Of a DNA stretch of 13,243 nucleotides, positions 1 to 6,851 are shown in pieces; within the stretch, counting starts at the first letter, position 1, and each line of letters begins with the position of its first letter. The translations under genes were made by a program, and so were the position numbers. Location: NCBI GenBank assembly GCA_023417775.1, contig JAEZEJ010000012.1, positions 1-13,243 on the forward strand, read 5' to 3'. The notes beneath the pieces are model-generated. The model had not been told where the DNA came from, did not search any database, and saw only the letters and a program-made list of their open reading frames with translations. Origin of the DNA: Actinomycetes bacterium. Lineage in GTDB: Bacteria > Actinomycetota > Actinomycetes > Propionibacteriales > Nocardioidaceae.

Positions 1-105
1 GTGGTGGTCGGCGGCATCGGAAGTGCCCCGGTCGAGCTCGGCGTCAGCCGCCGGCACACCCGCGAGCTGCGCGAGATGCTGCTGCGGGAGCGGACCGGTC
101 GATGA
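1..105 (+). CDS. C-terminal end of a probable LytTR-family response regulator (partial)
   Basis: Frame 1 is open from the window edge to a TGA at 103-105 and gives 34 residues. The segment VELGVSRRHTRELREML looks like the end of a LytTR DNA-binding domain, where a variable strand is followed by a conserved V-SRR-x(3)-LRE-x-L helix. Receiver and upstream parts lie outside the window, so the start is unknown. The next gene, DUF485, begins 10 nt after the stop, and a symporter follows. LytTR two-component systems placed before DUF485/symporter pairs are a recurring actinobacterial arrangement, which supports the call. Its likely role is transcriptional control of this uptake operon in response to a carboxylate or a metabolic signal; that is inference. 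The identification rests on a short segment and could be wrong. Confidence 0.55.
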   Translation: MVVGGIGSAPVELGVSRRHTRELREMLLRERTGR

Positions 106-115
106 GGACGGCTCC

Positions 116-526
116 GTGACCGGCACCCCGCCCGAGCGCGTCCGGGTCACCGGCCCGTCCCGGCGGCGCACGCCGGTCGCCTGCCCCTCCGACATCGACG
201 ACGAGACGCGGCTCGGCGGCGTCTACCTCGGCTCGCTGCTGCGCGAGCAGCTGCGCCTGGCCCTCGGCATCCTGGTCGTGCTGGCGCTGCTGATCGGCTC
301 GCTCCCGCTGGCCTTCCACGTCTGGCCGCACCTGGGAGCGATCCACCTGCTCGGCGTACCTCTCGCGTGGTGGCTGCTCGGCGTGCTCGTCTACCCGACG
401 CTGCTCGGCCTGGGCTGGGCCTACGTGCGCCGGGCCGAGCGGAACGAGCGCGACTTCGCCGAGCTGATCAGCTCGGCCGGCCCTGAAGAGGTTGCGCAGC
501 AACCGTCTCGAAGGGTCGACCGGTGA
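116..526 (+). CDS. DUF485 family small membrane protein, symporter partner
   Basis: 136 residues from a GTG start at 116. It is chosen because GAGGA at 104-108 sits 7 nt upstream and because the frame further upstream overlaps the preceding gene. There is a polar N-terminus of about 45 residues, a first hydrophobic segment at about 46-66 (GILVVLALLIGSLPL), a second at about 78-104 (GVPLAWWLLGVLVYPTLLGLGWAYV), then the basic/charged YVRRAERNERDFAEL region usual after TM2 in DUF485 proteins. The family is typically about 100 residues and is encoded immediately before acetate/monocarboxylate symporters. Its biochemical role is not established; it is presumed to be an accessory inner-membrane subunit. 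The C-terminal residues 123-133 are encoded by a palindromic 35-nt repeat, so this tail is probably acquired rather than ancestral. The stop codon overlaps the symporter GTG (GTGA), suggesting translational coupling. Confidence 0.8.
   Translation: MTGTPPERVRVTGPSRRRTPVACPSDIDDETRLGGVYLGSLLREQLRLALGILVVLALLIGSLPLAFHVWPHLGAIHLLGVPLAWWLLGVLVYPTLLGLGWAYVRRAERNERDFAELISSAGPEEVAQQPSRRVDR
481..515 (+). repeat. 35-nt palindromic intergenic-type repeat inside the end of the DUF485 gene
   Basis: The unit begins CCCTGAAGA, has a perfect hairpin core GGTTGC-GCA-GCAACC (490-504), and ends GTCTCGAAGGG. The outer CCCT and AGGG ends are also complementary. The pattern (CCCT..GAGACG, GC-rich stem, CTCTTC..AGGG on the other strand) matches a small dispersed palindrome I recall from several actinobacterial genomes; that is from memory and no search was run. 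Here it is translated as residues PEEVAQQPSRR of the DUF485 protein, and its terminal AAGGG lies 7 nt before the symporter GTG. Only one copy is present in this window. Confidence 0.6.
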
Positions 527-2025
527 ACGCCGCCCCGGGCATCGTCGCCGTCACCCTCGTCACGATCGCCACCCTCCTCATCGGGACCTGGGGCCTGCGC
601 TTCTCGCGTACGACGAGCGACTTCTTCGTCGCCTCCCGCTCGGTGCGTCCGCGGCTGAACGCCAGCGCGATCGGCGGCGAGTACCTCTCGGCGGCGTCGT
701 TCCTCGGCGTGGCCGGGCTCGTGCTGGCCTTCGGCGCGGACATGCTCTGGTACCCCGTCGGCTGGACCGCGGGCTACCTCGTGCTGCTCGTGCTGGTCGC
801 CGCGCCGCTGCGGCGCTCGGGCGCCTACACGCTGCCCGACTTCGCCGAGGCGCGGCTGGGCACGAAGCCGGTGCGCGCGGTCTGCTCGCTCATGGTGGTG
901 GCGGTCGGCTGGCTCTACCTGTTGCCGCAGTTCCAGGGCGCGGGCATCACGCTGCGCTCGACCGTGGGTGCGCCGACGTGGCTGGGACCGGTGATCGTCG
1001 GCCTGGTCGTGCTCGCCAACGTCACCTCGGGCGGCATGCGCAGCATCACCTTCGTGCAGGCCTTCCAGTACTGGGTCAAGCTCACCGCGATGCTCGTGCC
1101 CCTGGTCTTCCTGCTGTTGGTGTGGCGCTCGGACGGCGCTCCCGGCCCCGTCGCCCCCGACCAGTGGTTCGCCCCGCTCGGCGCCGCCACGCCGCAGAGC
1201 CTCTACACGACCTATGCGGTCATCATCGCGACCTTCCTCGGCACGATGGGGCTGCCCCACGTGGTCGTCCGGTTCTACACCAATCCCGATGGCCGGGCGG
1301 CGCGCCGGACGACGCTGATCGTGCTCGCGCTGCTCGGCGTCTTCTATCTGCTGCCGACCGTCTACGGTGTCCTCGGGCGGATCTACGCACCCGATCTGGT
1401 CGACGCCGGCCATGCCGACACGGTCGTGCTCGAGCTGCCGGGCCGGATGATCGACGGGGTGGCGGGCGATGCGCTCTCCGCGCTGCTCATGGGCGGAGCC
1501 TTCGCCGCCTTCCTGTCGACCTCCTCCGGGGTGACCATGGCGCTCGCCGGTGTCGTGGGGCAGGGCCTGGGGCGTCGGAGCTGGTGGCCGGCGCGACTGT
1601 CGCAGGTCGCCGCGCTGCGCTGGGCGGCCGCCGCCTGCGTGGCGGTGCCGCTCGCGCTCGGCCTGCTCGCCCAGCCGATCCCGGTGGCCAACTCGGTCGT
1701 CTTCGCCTTCGCGCTGGCGGCGTCGACCTTCTGTCCGCTGTTGGTGCTGGGCATCTGGTGGCGCGGACTGACGGCGCCGGGTGCGGTCGCCGGTCTCGTG
1801 GGGGGCGGGCTCGCCGCTACGGCCGCGCCGTTGCTGACGCTGACCGTGGCTCCCACCGGCTGGCTCGGCACGCTCCTCGCGCAGCCGGCGGCGTGGTCGG
1901 TTCCCTTGGGCTTCGCCTTGATGATCGGCGGATCGCTGCTGACCCGGTCACGGGTCCCCGCCGATGTCACCCACACGATGATCCGCCTGCACACCCCCGA
2001 ACGGCTCCGCCTCGATCGCGGCTGA
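523..2025 (+). CDS. Sodium:solute symporter (SSS family), acetate/monocarboxylate type
   Basis: 500 residues from a GTG that overlaps the DUF485 stop (GTGA), with AAGGG 7 nt upstream. It is a polytopic inner-membrane protein with about 13 hydrophobic segments. SSS landmarks are GGEYLSAASFLG at 51-62, a GGMRSITFVQAFQYWVK stretch near 170-186, and GLPHVVVRFYTNP at 243-255. The last is the signature of the ActP/MctC branch, which imports acetate, pyruvate or propionate. Residues 332-335 (STSS, in AAFLSTSSG) occupy the TM8 position where PutP and vSGLT use Ser/Thr to bind the Na2 sodium ion, so sodium coupling is expected. It is shorter than the second symporter in the window (550 residues), mainly in extramembrane loops. 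With the upstream LytTR gene and DUF485 it probably forms one operon. The substrate is inferred at family level only. Confidence 0.88.
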   Translation: MNAAPGIVAVTLVTIATLLIGTWGLRFSRTTSDFFVASRSVRPRLNASAIGGEYLSAASFLGVAGLVLAFGADMLWYPVGWTAGYLVLLVLVAAPLRRSGAYTLPDFAEARLGTKPVRAVCSLMVVAVGWLYLLPQFQGAGITLRSTVGAPTWLGPVIVGLVVLANVTSGGMRSITFVQAFQYWVKLTAMLVPLVFLLLVWRSDGAPGPVAPDQWFAPLGAATPQSLYTTYAVIIATFLGTMGLPHVVVRFYTNPDGRAARRTTLIVLALLGVFYLLPTVYGVLGRIYAPDLVDAGHADTVVLELPGRMIDGVAGDALSALLMGGAFAAFLSTSSGVTMALAGVVGQGLGRRSWWPARLSQVAALRWAAAACVAVPLALGLLAQPIPVANSVVFAFALAASTFCPLLVLGIWWRGLTAPGAVAGLVGGGLAATAAPLLTLTVAPTGWLGTLLAQPAAWSVPLGFALMIGGSLLTRSRVPADVTHTMIRLHTPERLRLDRG

Positions 2026-2079
2026 ACGTCGCGAACCGCGGACGCCGGGCGGTCGACCAGCAACCTCACCGTCACGGTC

Positions 2080-2161
2080 GCGGTACCTGATCAACCTCAT
2101 CGGCACTCGACAACGTTGCCGGTCTACCCCCACTCGCGAGGTGAGGTTGATCAGGTACCGC
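2080..2161. repeat. 82-nt structured repeat element, copy A, with perfect 20-nt terminal inverted repeats
   Basis: The left end GCGGTACCTGATCAACCTCA (2080-2099) is the exact reverse complement of the right end TGAGGTTGATCAGGTACCGC (2142-2161), with 42 nt between. A degenerate third unit (ACGTTGCCGGTCTACC, 2113-2128) lies in the middle. A second copy of exactly the same length lies at 10901-10982. By hand alignment 54 of 82 positions agree without gaps, and the units start at the same offsets (0, +33 and +64). Element A lies 55 nt after the first symporter stop and 49 nt before the paiB start. Its transcript could fold into one long hairpin, so a role as transcript end or RNA stabiliser is possible, as is a non-autonomous mobile repeat. 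It carries no coding frame. Confidence 0.85.
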
Positions 2162-2197
2162 CATCCGGGCGACGGCGGTCAGCAGGGCGGGGACTCC

Positions 2198-2211
2198 TAG
2201 AGTGGGGTCCA
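2198..2211 (+). promoter_or_regulatory. Probable leaderless promoter -10 box for the PaiB-family gene
   Basis: TAGAGT (2198-2203) fits the actinobacterial TAnnnT -10 pattern, and its last base lies 7 nt before the A of the ATG at 2211. Transcription would therefore start at or beside the start codon. No Shine-Dalgarno sequence is well placed for this ATG. No convincing -35 is seen 17-18 nt upstream, which is common for this promoter type. This spacing favours ATG 2211 over the in-frame GTG at 2202, which would lie inside the -10 box. Confidence 0.5.
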
Positions 2212-2828
2212 TGTACCGCCCACCGTTCACCGTGGTCGACGACGATGCCGAGATCCGCTCCTTCGTCGCCGAGGTGGGTGCCGGCGAGGTCGTGACGGTG
2301 GGTCACGACGGCTTCCCCCGTGCCACCCGCCTCCCCCTCGTCTGGCGGGACGACATCCTCATCGGCCACCTCGCCCGCGCGAACGACCACTGGCGGGAGA
2401 TCGCCGAGGGTGCTCCCGTCCTGGTGATCGTCGACGGCTTCGAAGGCTATGTCTCTCCGAGCTGGTACGCCAGCAAGTACGAACACGGACGAGTCGTGCC
2501 GACCTGGAACTACGAATCGGTCCAGATGCGCGGTCGGGCGCGCGTCATCGAGGATCCCGAGTGGCTCCGCGAGGCGGTCACCGTCCTCACCGACACGCAC
2601 GAGCGCCGCCGTCCCGACCCGTGGGAGGTCGCCGACGCGCCCGAGCGCTTCGTCGAGGGACAGCTGCGCGGCATCGTCGGCCTCGAGATCCGCATCGAGG
2701 ACGTCGCCGCCAAGGCGAAGCTCAGCCAGAACCGGTCCGCCGCCGACCGCGACGGGGTCGTGGACGGCCTGGCCGCGAGCGATGATCCTCGTGACCAGGC
2801 CCTGGCCGAACGGATGCGGCGAGCCTGA
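2211..2828 (+). CDS. paiB: PaiB-family FMN-binding protein (putative negative transcriptional regulator)
   Basis: 205 residues, the usual length of the PaiB/FMN_bind_2 family, a split-barrel fold related to pyridoxamine-phosphate oxidases. The start MYRPPF is characteristic (family: MYxPxxF). Further landmarks are GHLARANDHW at 52-61, the long conserved block YVSPSWYASK...HGRVVPTWNYE at 80-102, ERFVEGQLRGIVGLEI at about 146-160, and KAKLSQNRSAADR at 168-180. PaiB was named in Bacillus for an effect on protease and sporulation genes. Biochemically these proteins bind flavin or related cofactors, and the regulatory name is poorly supported for most members. The gene stands alone, is preceded by the 82-nt repeat and a leaderless-type promoter, and converges on the SDR gene with only 9 nt between stop codons. 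No functional link to its neighbours is evident. Confidence 0.9.
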   Translation: MYRPPFTVVDDDAEIRSFVAEVGAGEVVTVGHDGFPRATRLPLVWRDDILIGHLARANDHWREIAEGAPVLVIVDGFEGYVSPSWYASKYEHGRVVPTWNYESVQMRGRARVIEDPEWLREAVTVLTDTHERRRPDPWEVADAPERFVEGQLRGIVGLEIRIEDVAAKAKLSQNRSAADRDGVVDGLAASDDPRDQALAERMRRA

Positions 2829-2841
2829 GCGGGACGCTCAG
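2825..2841. terminator. Hairpin shared by two convergent genes, containing both stop codons
   Basis: CTGAGCG-GGA-CGCTCAG is a perfect 7-bp stem with a 3-nt loop. The left arm contains the paiB stop TGA (2826-2828). The right arm contains the complement of the SDR stop (TGA read from 2840 to 2838). No T-run follows on either strand, so if it is a terminator it is of the U-less kind or acts with Rho. Its position between converging genes supports a two-way transcript end. Confidence 0.55.
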
Positions 2842-3581
2842 AGTGGACGCCGCGCCAGGCTGAAGACCTGTCCCGTGGGTCCCTGAGGGCCGAGGCGCAG
2901 CACGTCGAGCACGAAGGAGGCCACCTCCTCGGGCTCCTTGACGCGTTCGCTCGGCAGGTGCTCGGGTGCCTTCCCCGCCTCGAAGAGATCCCTCGTCATC
3001 TCGGTCATGACGGGGCCGGGCACCACCTCGTTGACCGAGATGCCGGAGCGCCAGACCTCCTGCGAGAGCGCCGCCGACAGGTAGCTGACGGCGGCCTTCG
3101 ACGCGCCATAGGCCGACATGCCCGGCACGATCGAGTGGCCGGCGCCCGATCCGATGAAGAGGATCTGTCCTCCCCCGGCCTCCTTCATGGCCCGCACCAC
3201 CGGACGCGCCGTGAGATAGGCGCCGATCGTATTCGTCCAGACCGTGCCGATCCACTCGTCGGGATCCGACCGCACCACCGTGCGCGAGGTCTCCACACCC
3301 GCATTGGCGATCAGCACATCGACCCCGCCGAAGGCCTCCACCGTGGCCGCGGCCAGGCGCTCGCAAGCCTCCCGATCGTCGACATCGCAGCCGACGGCGA
3401 GCGCCTCGTGGCCCTCGTCCCGGAGTGTCGCGGCGAGCTGCTCGACCGCATCGACGGAACGAGCCGCCAGCACGACCCGCATGCCGACGCGCGCGAACGC
3501 CTCCGCGCAGGCTCGGCCGATGCCCCGGCTGGCCCCGGTGACGATCGCCACCTGGCCCTCGACGGCCTTGTCCTCGGTCAT
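2838..3581 (-). CDS. Short-chain dehydrogenase/reductase (SDR), classical type
   Basis: 247 residues, the standard classical SDR length. The Rossmann cofactor motif TGASRGIG is at 15-22 and NAG at 93-95. The catalytic tetrad is N117 (WTNT), S145 (FIGSGAG), Y158 and K162 (YGASK), with the PGP turn at 188-190. R41 and S42 at the end of the second strand (AARS) suggest NADP(H), but this is not decisive. These enzymes interconvert secondary alcohols and ketones, for example 3-hydroxyacyl and 3-oxoacyl groups. The ATG overlaps the CoA-transferase stop by 4 nt (ATGA), and GGAGGA sits just upstream inside the end of that gene, so it is the last gene of the tct operon. It probably acts on the product of the CoA-transferase; the substrate is unknown. 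Confidence 0.93.
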   Translation of the reverse strand: MTEDKAVEGQVAIVTGASRGIGRACAEAFARVGMRVVLAARSVDAVEQLAATLRDEGHEALAVGCDVDDREACERLAAATVEAFGGVDVLIANAGVETSRTVVRSDPDEWIGTVWTNTIGAYLTARPVVRAMKEAGGGQILFIGSGAGHSIVPGMSAYGASKAAVSYLSAALSQEVWRSGISVNEVVPGPVMTEMTRDLFEAGKAPEHLPSERVKEPEEVASFVLDVLRLGPQGPTGQVFSLARRPL

Positions 3582-4834
3582 ACGACTCCTCCGTCCACGA
3601 GATCGGTGTCGAGCTGACCCGGGTCGTGCTCGGCCACCACACCTCCGTCGAGCATGGCCGACACCTCGGCATCGCTGTAGCCGAGATCGGCCAGCAGCGA
3701 GCGCGTGTGCTCGCCGACGGCCGGAGCCGGTACACCTCCGAGCCGCGGTTCCAGGGTCGACATCCGATACGGCAGCCGGACGTACCGGGTGGGCGTACCG
3801 GCGGGGGCCTCGTCGAGCCGGCCGACGATGCCGAGCCGTTCGACCACCTCGTCACCGACCATCCGGTCGTAGTCGCGCACCGCCCCCGCCACGAGGCCGT
3901 GGCCGGTGAGCTGCTCCACGCACTCATCGGTCGTCATCGCCGCGAACGCCTCGTCGAGCACCTCGTGCAGGAGTGCCCGATGCGCCACCCGCGCCTCGAC
4001 CGTCGCGAGCCGCGGGTCGGTGACGAGATCGGGACGGCCGATGAGCTCGCAGAGCCGCGCCCAGTGCGGTGGGGTATAGGCCGAGAGCACGGCGAACCCG
4101 TCCTTCGTACGGATGAGGTCCGCGGCGGGCGCCGCACCGGGCTGCCCGTTGCCGCTGCGGACCGGCGATCGCCCGGTGACGAAGTACTCGGTCACATTCG
4201 CGGCCTGGATGTTCACGGCCGTCTCGATGAGCGACAGCTCGATATCGGCGGCCGCACCCCCGCGCTCGCGGTCGAACAGCGCGGCGAGGATCGCCTGAGC
4301 CGCGGCCTGTGCGGTCGCGACGTCGACCAGGGCGAAACCGACTCGCTGCGGCTCCCGGTCGGCCTCGCCCGTGATCGACATGATGCCGCTCTCGGCCTGC
4401 GCCGCGATGTCCAGACCGGCGCGCCGGGCACCCGGCCCCTCGGTGCCGAAGCCGCTGATCGACACATAGATCAGCCGTGGATTCCTGACCCGCAGCCGCT
4501 CCGCGCTGAGCCCCATCGAGGTCATCGCGGACGGTCGAAGGTTCTGCACCACGACATCAGCCGTGTCGATGAGGGCGGCCACCACCTCGCGTCCGGACTC
4601 GCTCGAGAGGTCGACGGCGAGCGACCGCTTGCGCCGGTTGTAGGCATGGAACATCCCCTGCCCGAAGGAGCCCAGGTGACGGGTGGCCTCGCCGCGGACG
4701 GGCTCGACCTTCACGACATCGGCGCCCAGGTCGGCGAGCACCGAGGTGGCCCCGGGGCCTGCGATGTACTGGGTGACGTCGACGACCCGGACTCCGCTGA
4801 GCGGCCCGTCCCCCGCACCCTGGTCGCGCGTCAT
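3578..4834 (-). CDS. CaiB/BaiF family (class III) CoA-transferase
   Basis: 418 residues starting MTRDQGAGDGPLSGVRVVDVTQ. The ATG at 4834 overlaps the tctA stop (ATGA); the open frame continues upstream only because the opposite frame lacks stops. Family features are the N-terminal LSGVRVVDVTQYIAGPGATSVLADLGADVVKVE block (12-44), NRRKRSLAVDL at 66-76, LIYVSISGFG at 121-130, GLDIAAQAESGIMSITGE at 140-157, and D171 in FALVDVATAQ, the likely catalytic aspartate (Asp169 in formyl-CoA transferase) that forms acyl-anhydride intermediates. The enzyme moves CoA between carboxylates, so it could activate the acid imported by TctABC without ATP. The protein appears to have an 18-residue acidic tail after the usual family end (DGGVV at 396-400, repeated as the final DGGVV at 414-418). 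This tail contains the ribosome binding site of the following SDR gene. Confidence 0.92.
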   Translation of the reverse strand: MTRDQGAGDGPLSGVRVVDVTQYIAGPGATSVLADLGADVVKVEPVRGEATRHLGSFGQGMFHAYNRRKRSLAVDLSSESGREVVAALIDTADVVVQNLRPSAMTSMGLSAERLRVRNPRLIYVSISGFGTEGPGARRAGLDIAAQAESGIMSITGEADREPQRVGFALVDVATAQAAAQAILAALFDRERGGAAADIELSLIETAVNIQAANVTEYFVTGRSPVRSGNGQPGAAPAADLIRTKDGFAVLSAYTPPHWARLCELIGRPDLVTDPRLATVEARVAHRALLHEVLDEAFAAMTTDECVEQLTGHGLVAGAVRDYDRMVGDEVVERLGIVGRLDEAPAGTPTRYVRLPYRMSTLEPRLGGVPAPAVGEHTRSLLADLGYSDAEVSAMLDGGVVAEHDPGQLDTDLVDGGVV

Positions 4835-6348
4835 TCGGGGACCACCTCGACCAGCGTCCGGCCGGCACGGCGCGCCCGCATCGAGAACACCGCCTGGGCC
4901 ACGAGCCCGAGGACGAGCAGCCCCCACAGCACCGCGGCGATGGGGCTCGTGACGAAGTACGTCAGGTCGCCCTGGCTGATGAACAGTCCCTCGCGCAGGT
5001 ACCGCTCCGCGAACGGCCCCAGGATGAGACCGAGCGCCAGCGGAGCCATGTGGTACCCGTAGTGGCTCAGCGCATAGCCCAGGATGCCGGCGATGACGAG
5101 CACGATGACATCGAGCATGCTGCTGTTCAGCGCATAGGTGCCGACGATCGAGACCACCGTGATGACCGAGATGAGGATGCTGCGCGGGATCTGCAGCAGC
5201 CGCACCCACAGACCGATGAGCGGCAGGTTCAGCACCACGAGCACGACATTGCCGATATACATCGAGGCGATGACGCCCCAGAAGATCTCGGGATGCTGGA
5301 CCGAGAGCAGCGGCCCGGGTGTGACGCCCTGGATCATCATCGCCGCCACCATCAGGGCCAGCACCGGCGTGAACGGGATGCCGAGCGACAACAACGGCAC
5401 CATGCCCGAGGTGGCCGCCGCATTGTTCGCGGCCTCGGGCGAGGCGATGCCCTCGATCGCGCCCTTGCCCAGCTGGTCGCGGTTCTTGGAGAAGATCCGC
5501 TCGAACTTGTAGGCGACGAAGGTCGAGACGGTGGGTCCGGGACCGGGCAGCAGGCCGAAGATGAATCCCGTGATCGTGCCGCGTCCCCACGGCGCCCACG
5601 AGCGACGCACGTCCTCGCGCGTGGGGCGGAGGTCGCGCATCTTCACCTTCTGCGGGGTCGGCAGCCGGGCGTCATCGGCCACCAGCCGCATGACCTCGGC
5701 GATGCCGAAGACGCCGACCGCGACGGCGACCACGTCGATGCCCTGGGCCAGCGCCGGGATACCGAACTCGAGCCGATTGGTGCCCGAGACCGCGTCCATG
5801 CCGACCGTGCCGAGCGCCAACCCGATCACCATCGGGATCAGTCCGCTGGCCAGGCTGCCGCCCATGATCCGCACCAGGAAGATCAGACCGATGACGGCCA
5901 GGGCGAGGAACTCCGGGGGCCCGAAGTTGATCGCGAACTCCGCGACCGGCGGGCCGATCCAGGTGACGAGGACGACCGCGACCGTGGCGGCGATGAACGA
6001 GCCGATGGTCATGATGAACAGCGCCGCACCGGCGCGCCCTTGTCGGGTCAGCTGGTAGCCGTCGACGGTCGTCATCACCGAGCTGGTCTCGCCGGGGATG
6101 TTGAGCAGCACGGAGGTGAGGGACCCGCCGTACTGCACGCCGTAGTAGATCGCGGCGATCATGATGAGCCCGGCCACCGGGCCGAGGGTGAAGGTGAGCG
6201 GAAGGAGCACCGCGGCACCGGCCGTCGGACCGAGCCCGGGCAGGACGCCCACGATGGTGCCGGCCAGGCAGCCGATGAGCGCGGCGGCCAGGTTCTCCGG
6301 AGTCAGGACGACCTCGAAGCCGTAGAGGAGCTGCTGCAGGATGTCCAT
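4831..6348 (-). CDS. tctA: Tripartite tricarboxylate transporter, large membrane subunit TctA
   Basis: 505 residues, the normal TctA length, with about 11-12 hydrophobic segments. Two related glycine-rich loops mark the family's inverted halves: GVLPGLGPTAG at 34-44 and GLLPGPGPTVSTF at 265-277. Other signatures are YGGSLTSVLLNIPGE at 73-87 and EGIASPEAANNAAA at 299-312, which precedes SLGIPFTP. It forms the translocation path together with TctB, fed by the extracytoplasmic TctC protein, and uses an ion gradient. Its ATG shares one base with the tctB stop (TGATG), and its stop overlaps the CoA-transferase start by 4 nt, so the transport genes and the CoA-activating enzyme are translationally coupled. 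Substrates in this family include citrate, tricarballylate, other dicarboxylates and aromatic acids; the sequence alone does not decide. Confidence 0.95.
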   Translation of the reverse strand: MDILQQLLYGFEVVLTPENLAAALIGCLAGTIVGVLPGLGPTAGAAVLLPLTFTLGPVAGLIMIAAIYYGVQYGGSLTSVLLNIPGETSSVMTTVDGYQLTRQGRAGAALFIMTIGSFIAATVAVVLVTWIGPPVAEFAINFGPPEFLALAVIGLIFLVRIMGGSLASGLIPMVIGLALGTVGMDAVSGTNRLEFGIPALAQGIDVVAVAVGVFGIAEVMRLVADDARLPTPQKVKMRDLRPTREDVRRSWAPWGRGTITGFIFGLLPGPGPTVSTFVAYKFERIFSKNRDQLGKGAIEGIASPEAANNAAATSGMVPLLSLGIPFTPVLALMVAAMMIQGVTPGPLLSVQHPEIFWGVIASMYIGNVVLVVLNLPLIGLWVRLLQIPRSILISVITVVSIVGTYALNSSMLDVIVLVIAGILGYALSHYGYHMAPLALGLILGPFAERYLREGLFISQGDLTYFVTSPIAAVLWGLLVLGLVAQAVFSMRARRAGRTLVEVVPE

Positions 6349-6851
6349 CAGATCAGCTCATCGATGACGGAGGCCGGCAGGTAGACATCGAGCAGGTCGC
6401 GGAACACCAGGGACGACACCACAGCGAGCACGGCCCCCGTGAGCAGCGCCTTCCACCAGGTGCGCTGACCGGCGGCCCAGCTGACGGCGGTGCCCGTGAT
6501 GAGCGCGCTCACCAGGTAGCCGAGTGTCGGCAGCGCGATGATGCCCACCGACATCGCGGCGACGAAGATCCACGGCTTGGGATCGGCCGCCACCGAGGTG
6601 CCCGCGGCGGACGGCGCCGACCGCCGTTCCTCGACGAGACCCGTGGCTCCGGCGAGGATCGCCAGCACGCCGACCACGAGCGGGTAGAGGCCCGGGCCCG
6701 GATGTGCCAGGTCGCCGCGATCGACATCCCAGCTCGCCGCCACGAGCCCGAATCCGCCGAGGACGGTCACCGCCGAGACGATCATCCGTCCACGGTTCCC
6801 CCTCCCCTCGGGTGCGGTCGGGGACGGGGTCTCCAGTGGTTCGGCCGTCAT
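6348..6851 (-). CDS. tctB: Tripartite tricarboxylate transporter, small membrane subunit TctB
   Basis: 167 residues from the ATG at 6851, which shares one base with the tctC stop (TGATG), as in the tctB/tctA junction. An in-frame GTG one codon earlier (6854) is possible. A short proline-rich cytoplasmic N-terminus (to about 22) is followed by TM1 at 23-41, a loop with GPGLYP (52-57; usual TctB signature GPGxFP), TM2 at 55-73, a charged loop (74-92), then hydrophobic segments at about 93-128 and 134-152, ending LLDVYLPAS. The length and four to five membrane spans fit the family, which is poorly conserved in sequence. It is the accessory membrane subunit that pairs with TctA. Its placement between tctC and tctA makes the assignment firm. 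Confidence 0.9.
   Translation of the reverse strand: MTAEPLETPSPTAPEGRGNRGRMIVSAVTVLGGFGLVAASWDVDRGDLAHPGPGLYPLVVGVLAILAGATGLVEERRSAPSAAGTSVAADPKPWIFVAAMSVGIIALPTLGYLVSALITGTAVSWAAGQRTWWKALLTGAVLAVVSSLVFRDLLDVYLPASVIDELI

Noticed and set aside
421..1413. A - strand frame of 330 residues opposite the first symporter.
   Set aside because: Low-complexity Arg/Glu/His-rich translation, no ribosome binding site or domain, and the symporter on the + strand is clear.
2017..2040. CGCGG...CCGCG around the first symporter stop as a terminator.
   Set aside because: The stem is only 5 bp with a 14-nt loop and no T-run; such pairs are expected by chance at this GC content.
2080..2161. A CRISPR-like or attachment-site reading of the inverted repeats.
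   Set aside because: There are only three degenerate units with mixed orientation and no spacers of equal size, and no cas, integrase or tRNA gene is nearby.
4835..5599. A - strand open extension upstream of the CoA-transferase, giving a 673-residue protein.
   Set aside because: It overlaps tctA in another frame, has no family resemblance and is rich in Arg/Gly/His. The CaiB domain begins normally after the ATG at 4834, which overlaps the tctA stop.
5050..6384. Long + strand open frames antisense to tctA.
   Set aside because: Composition (runs of Asp, His, Arg, Gln) is typical of the opposite frame of a GC-rich gene, and tctA is unambiguous.
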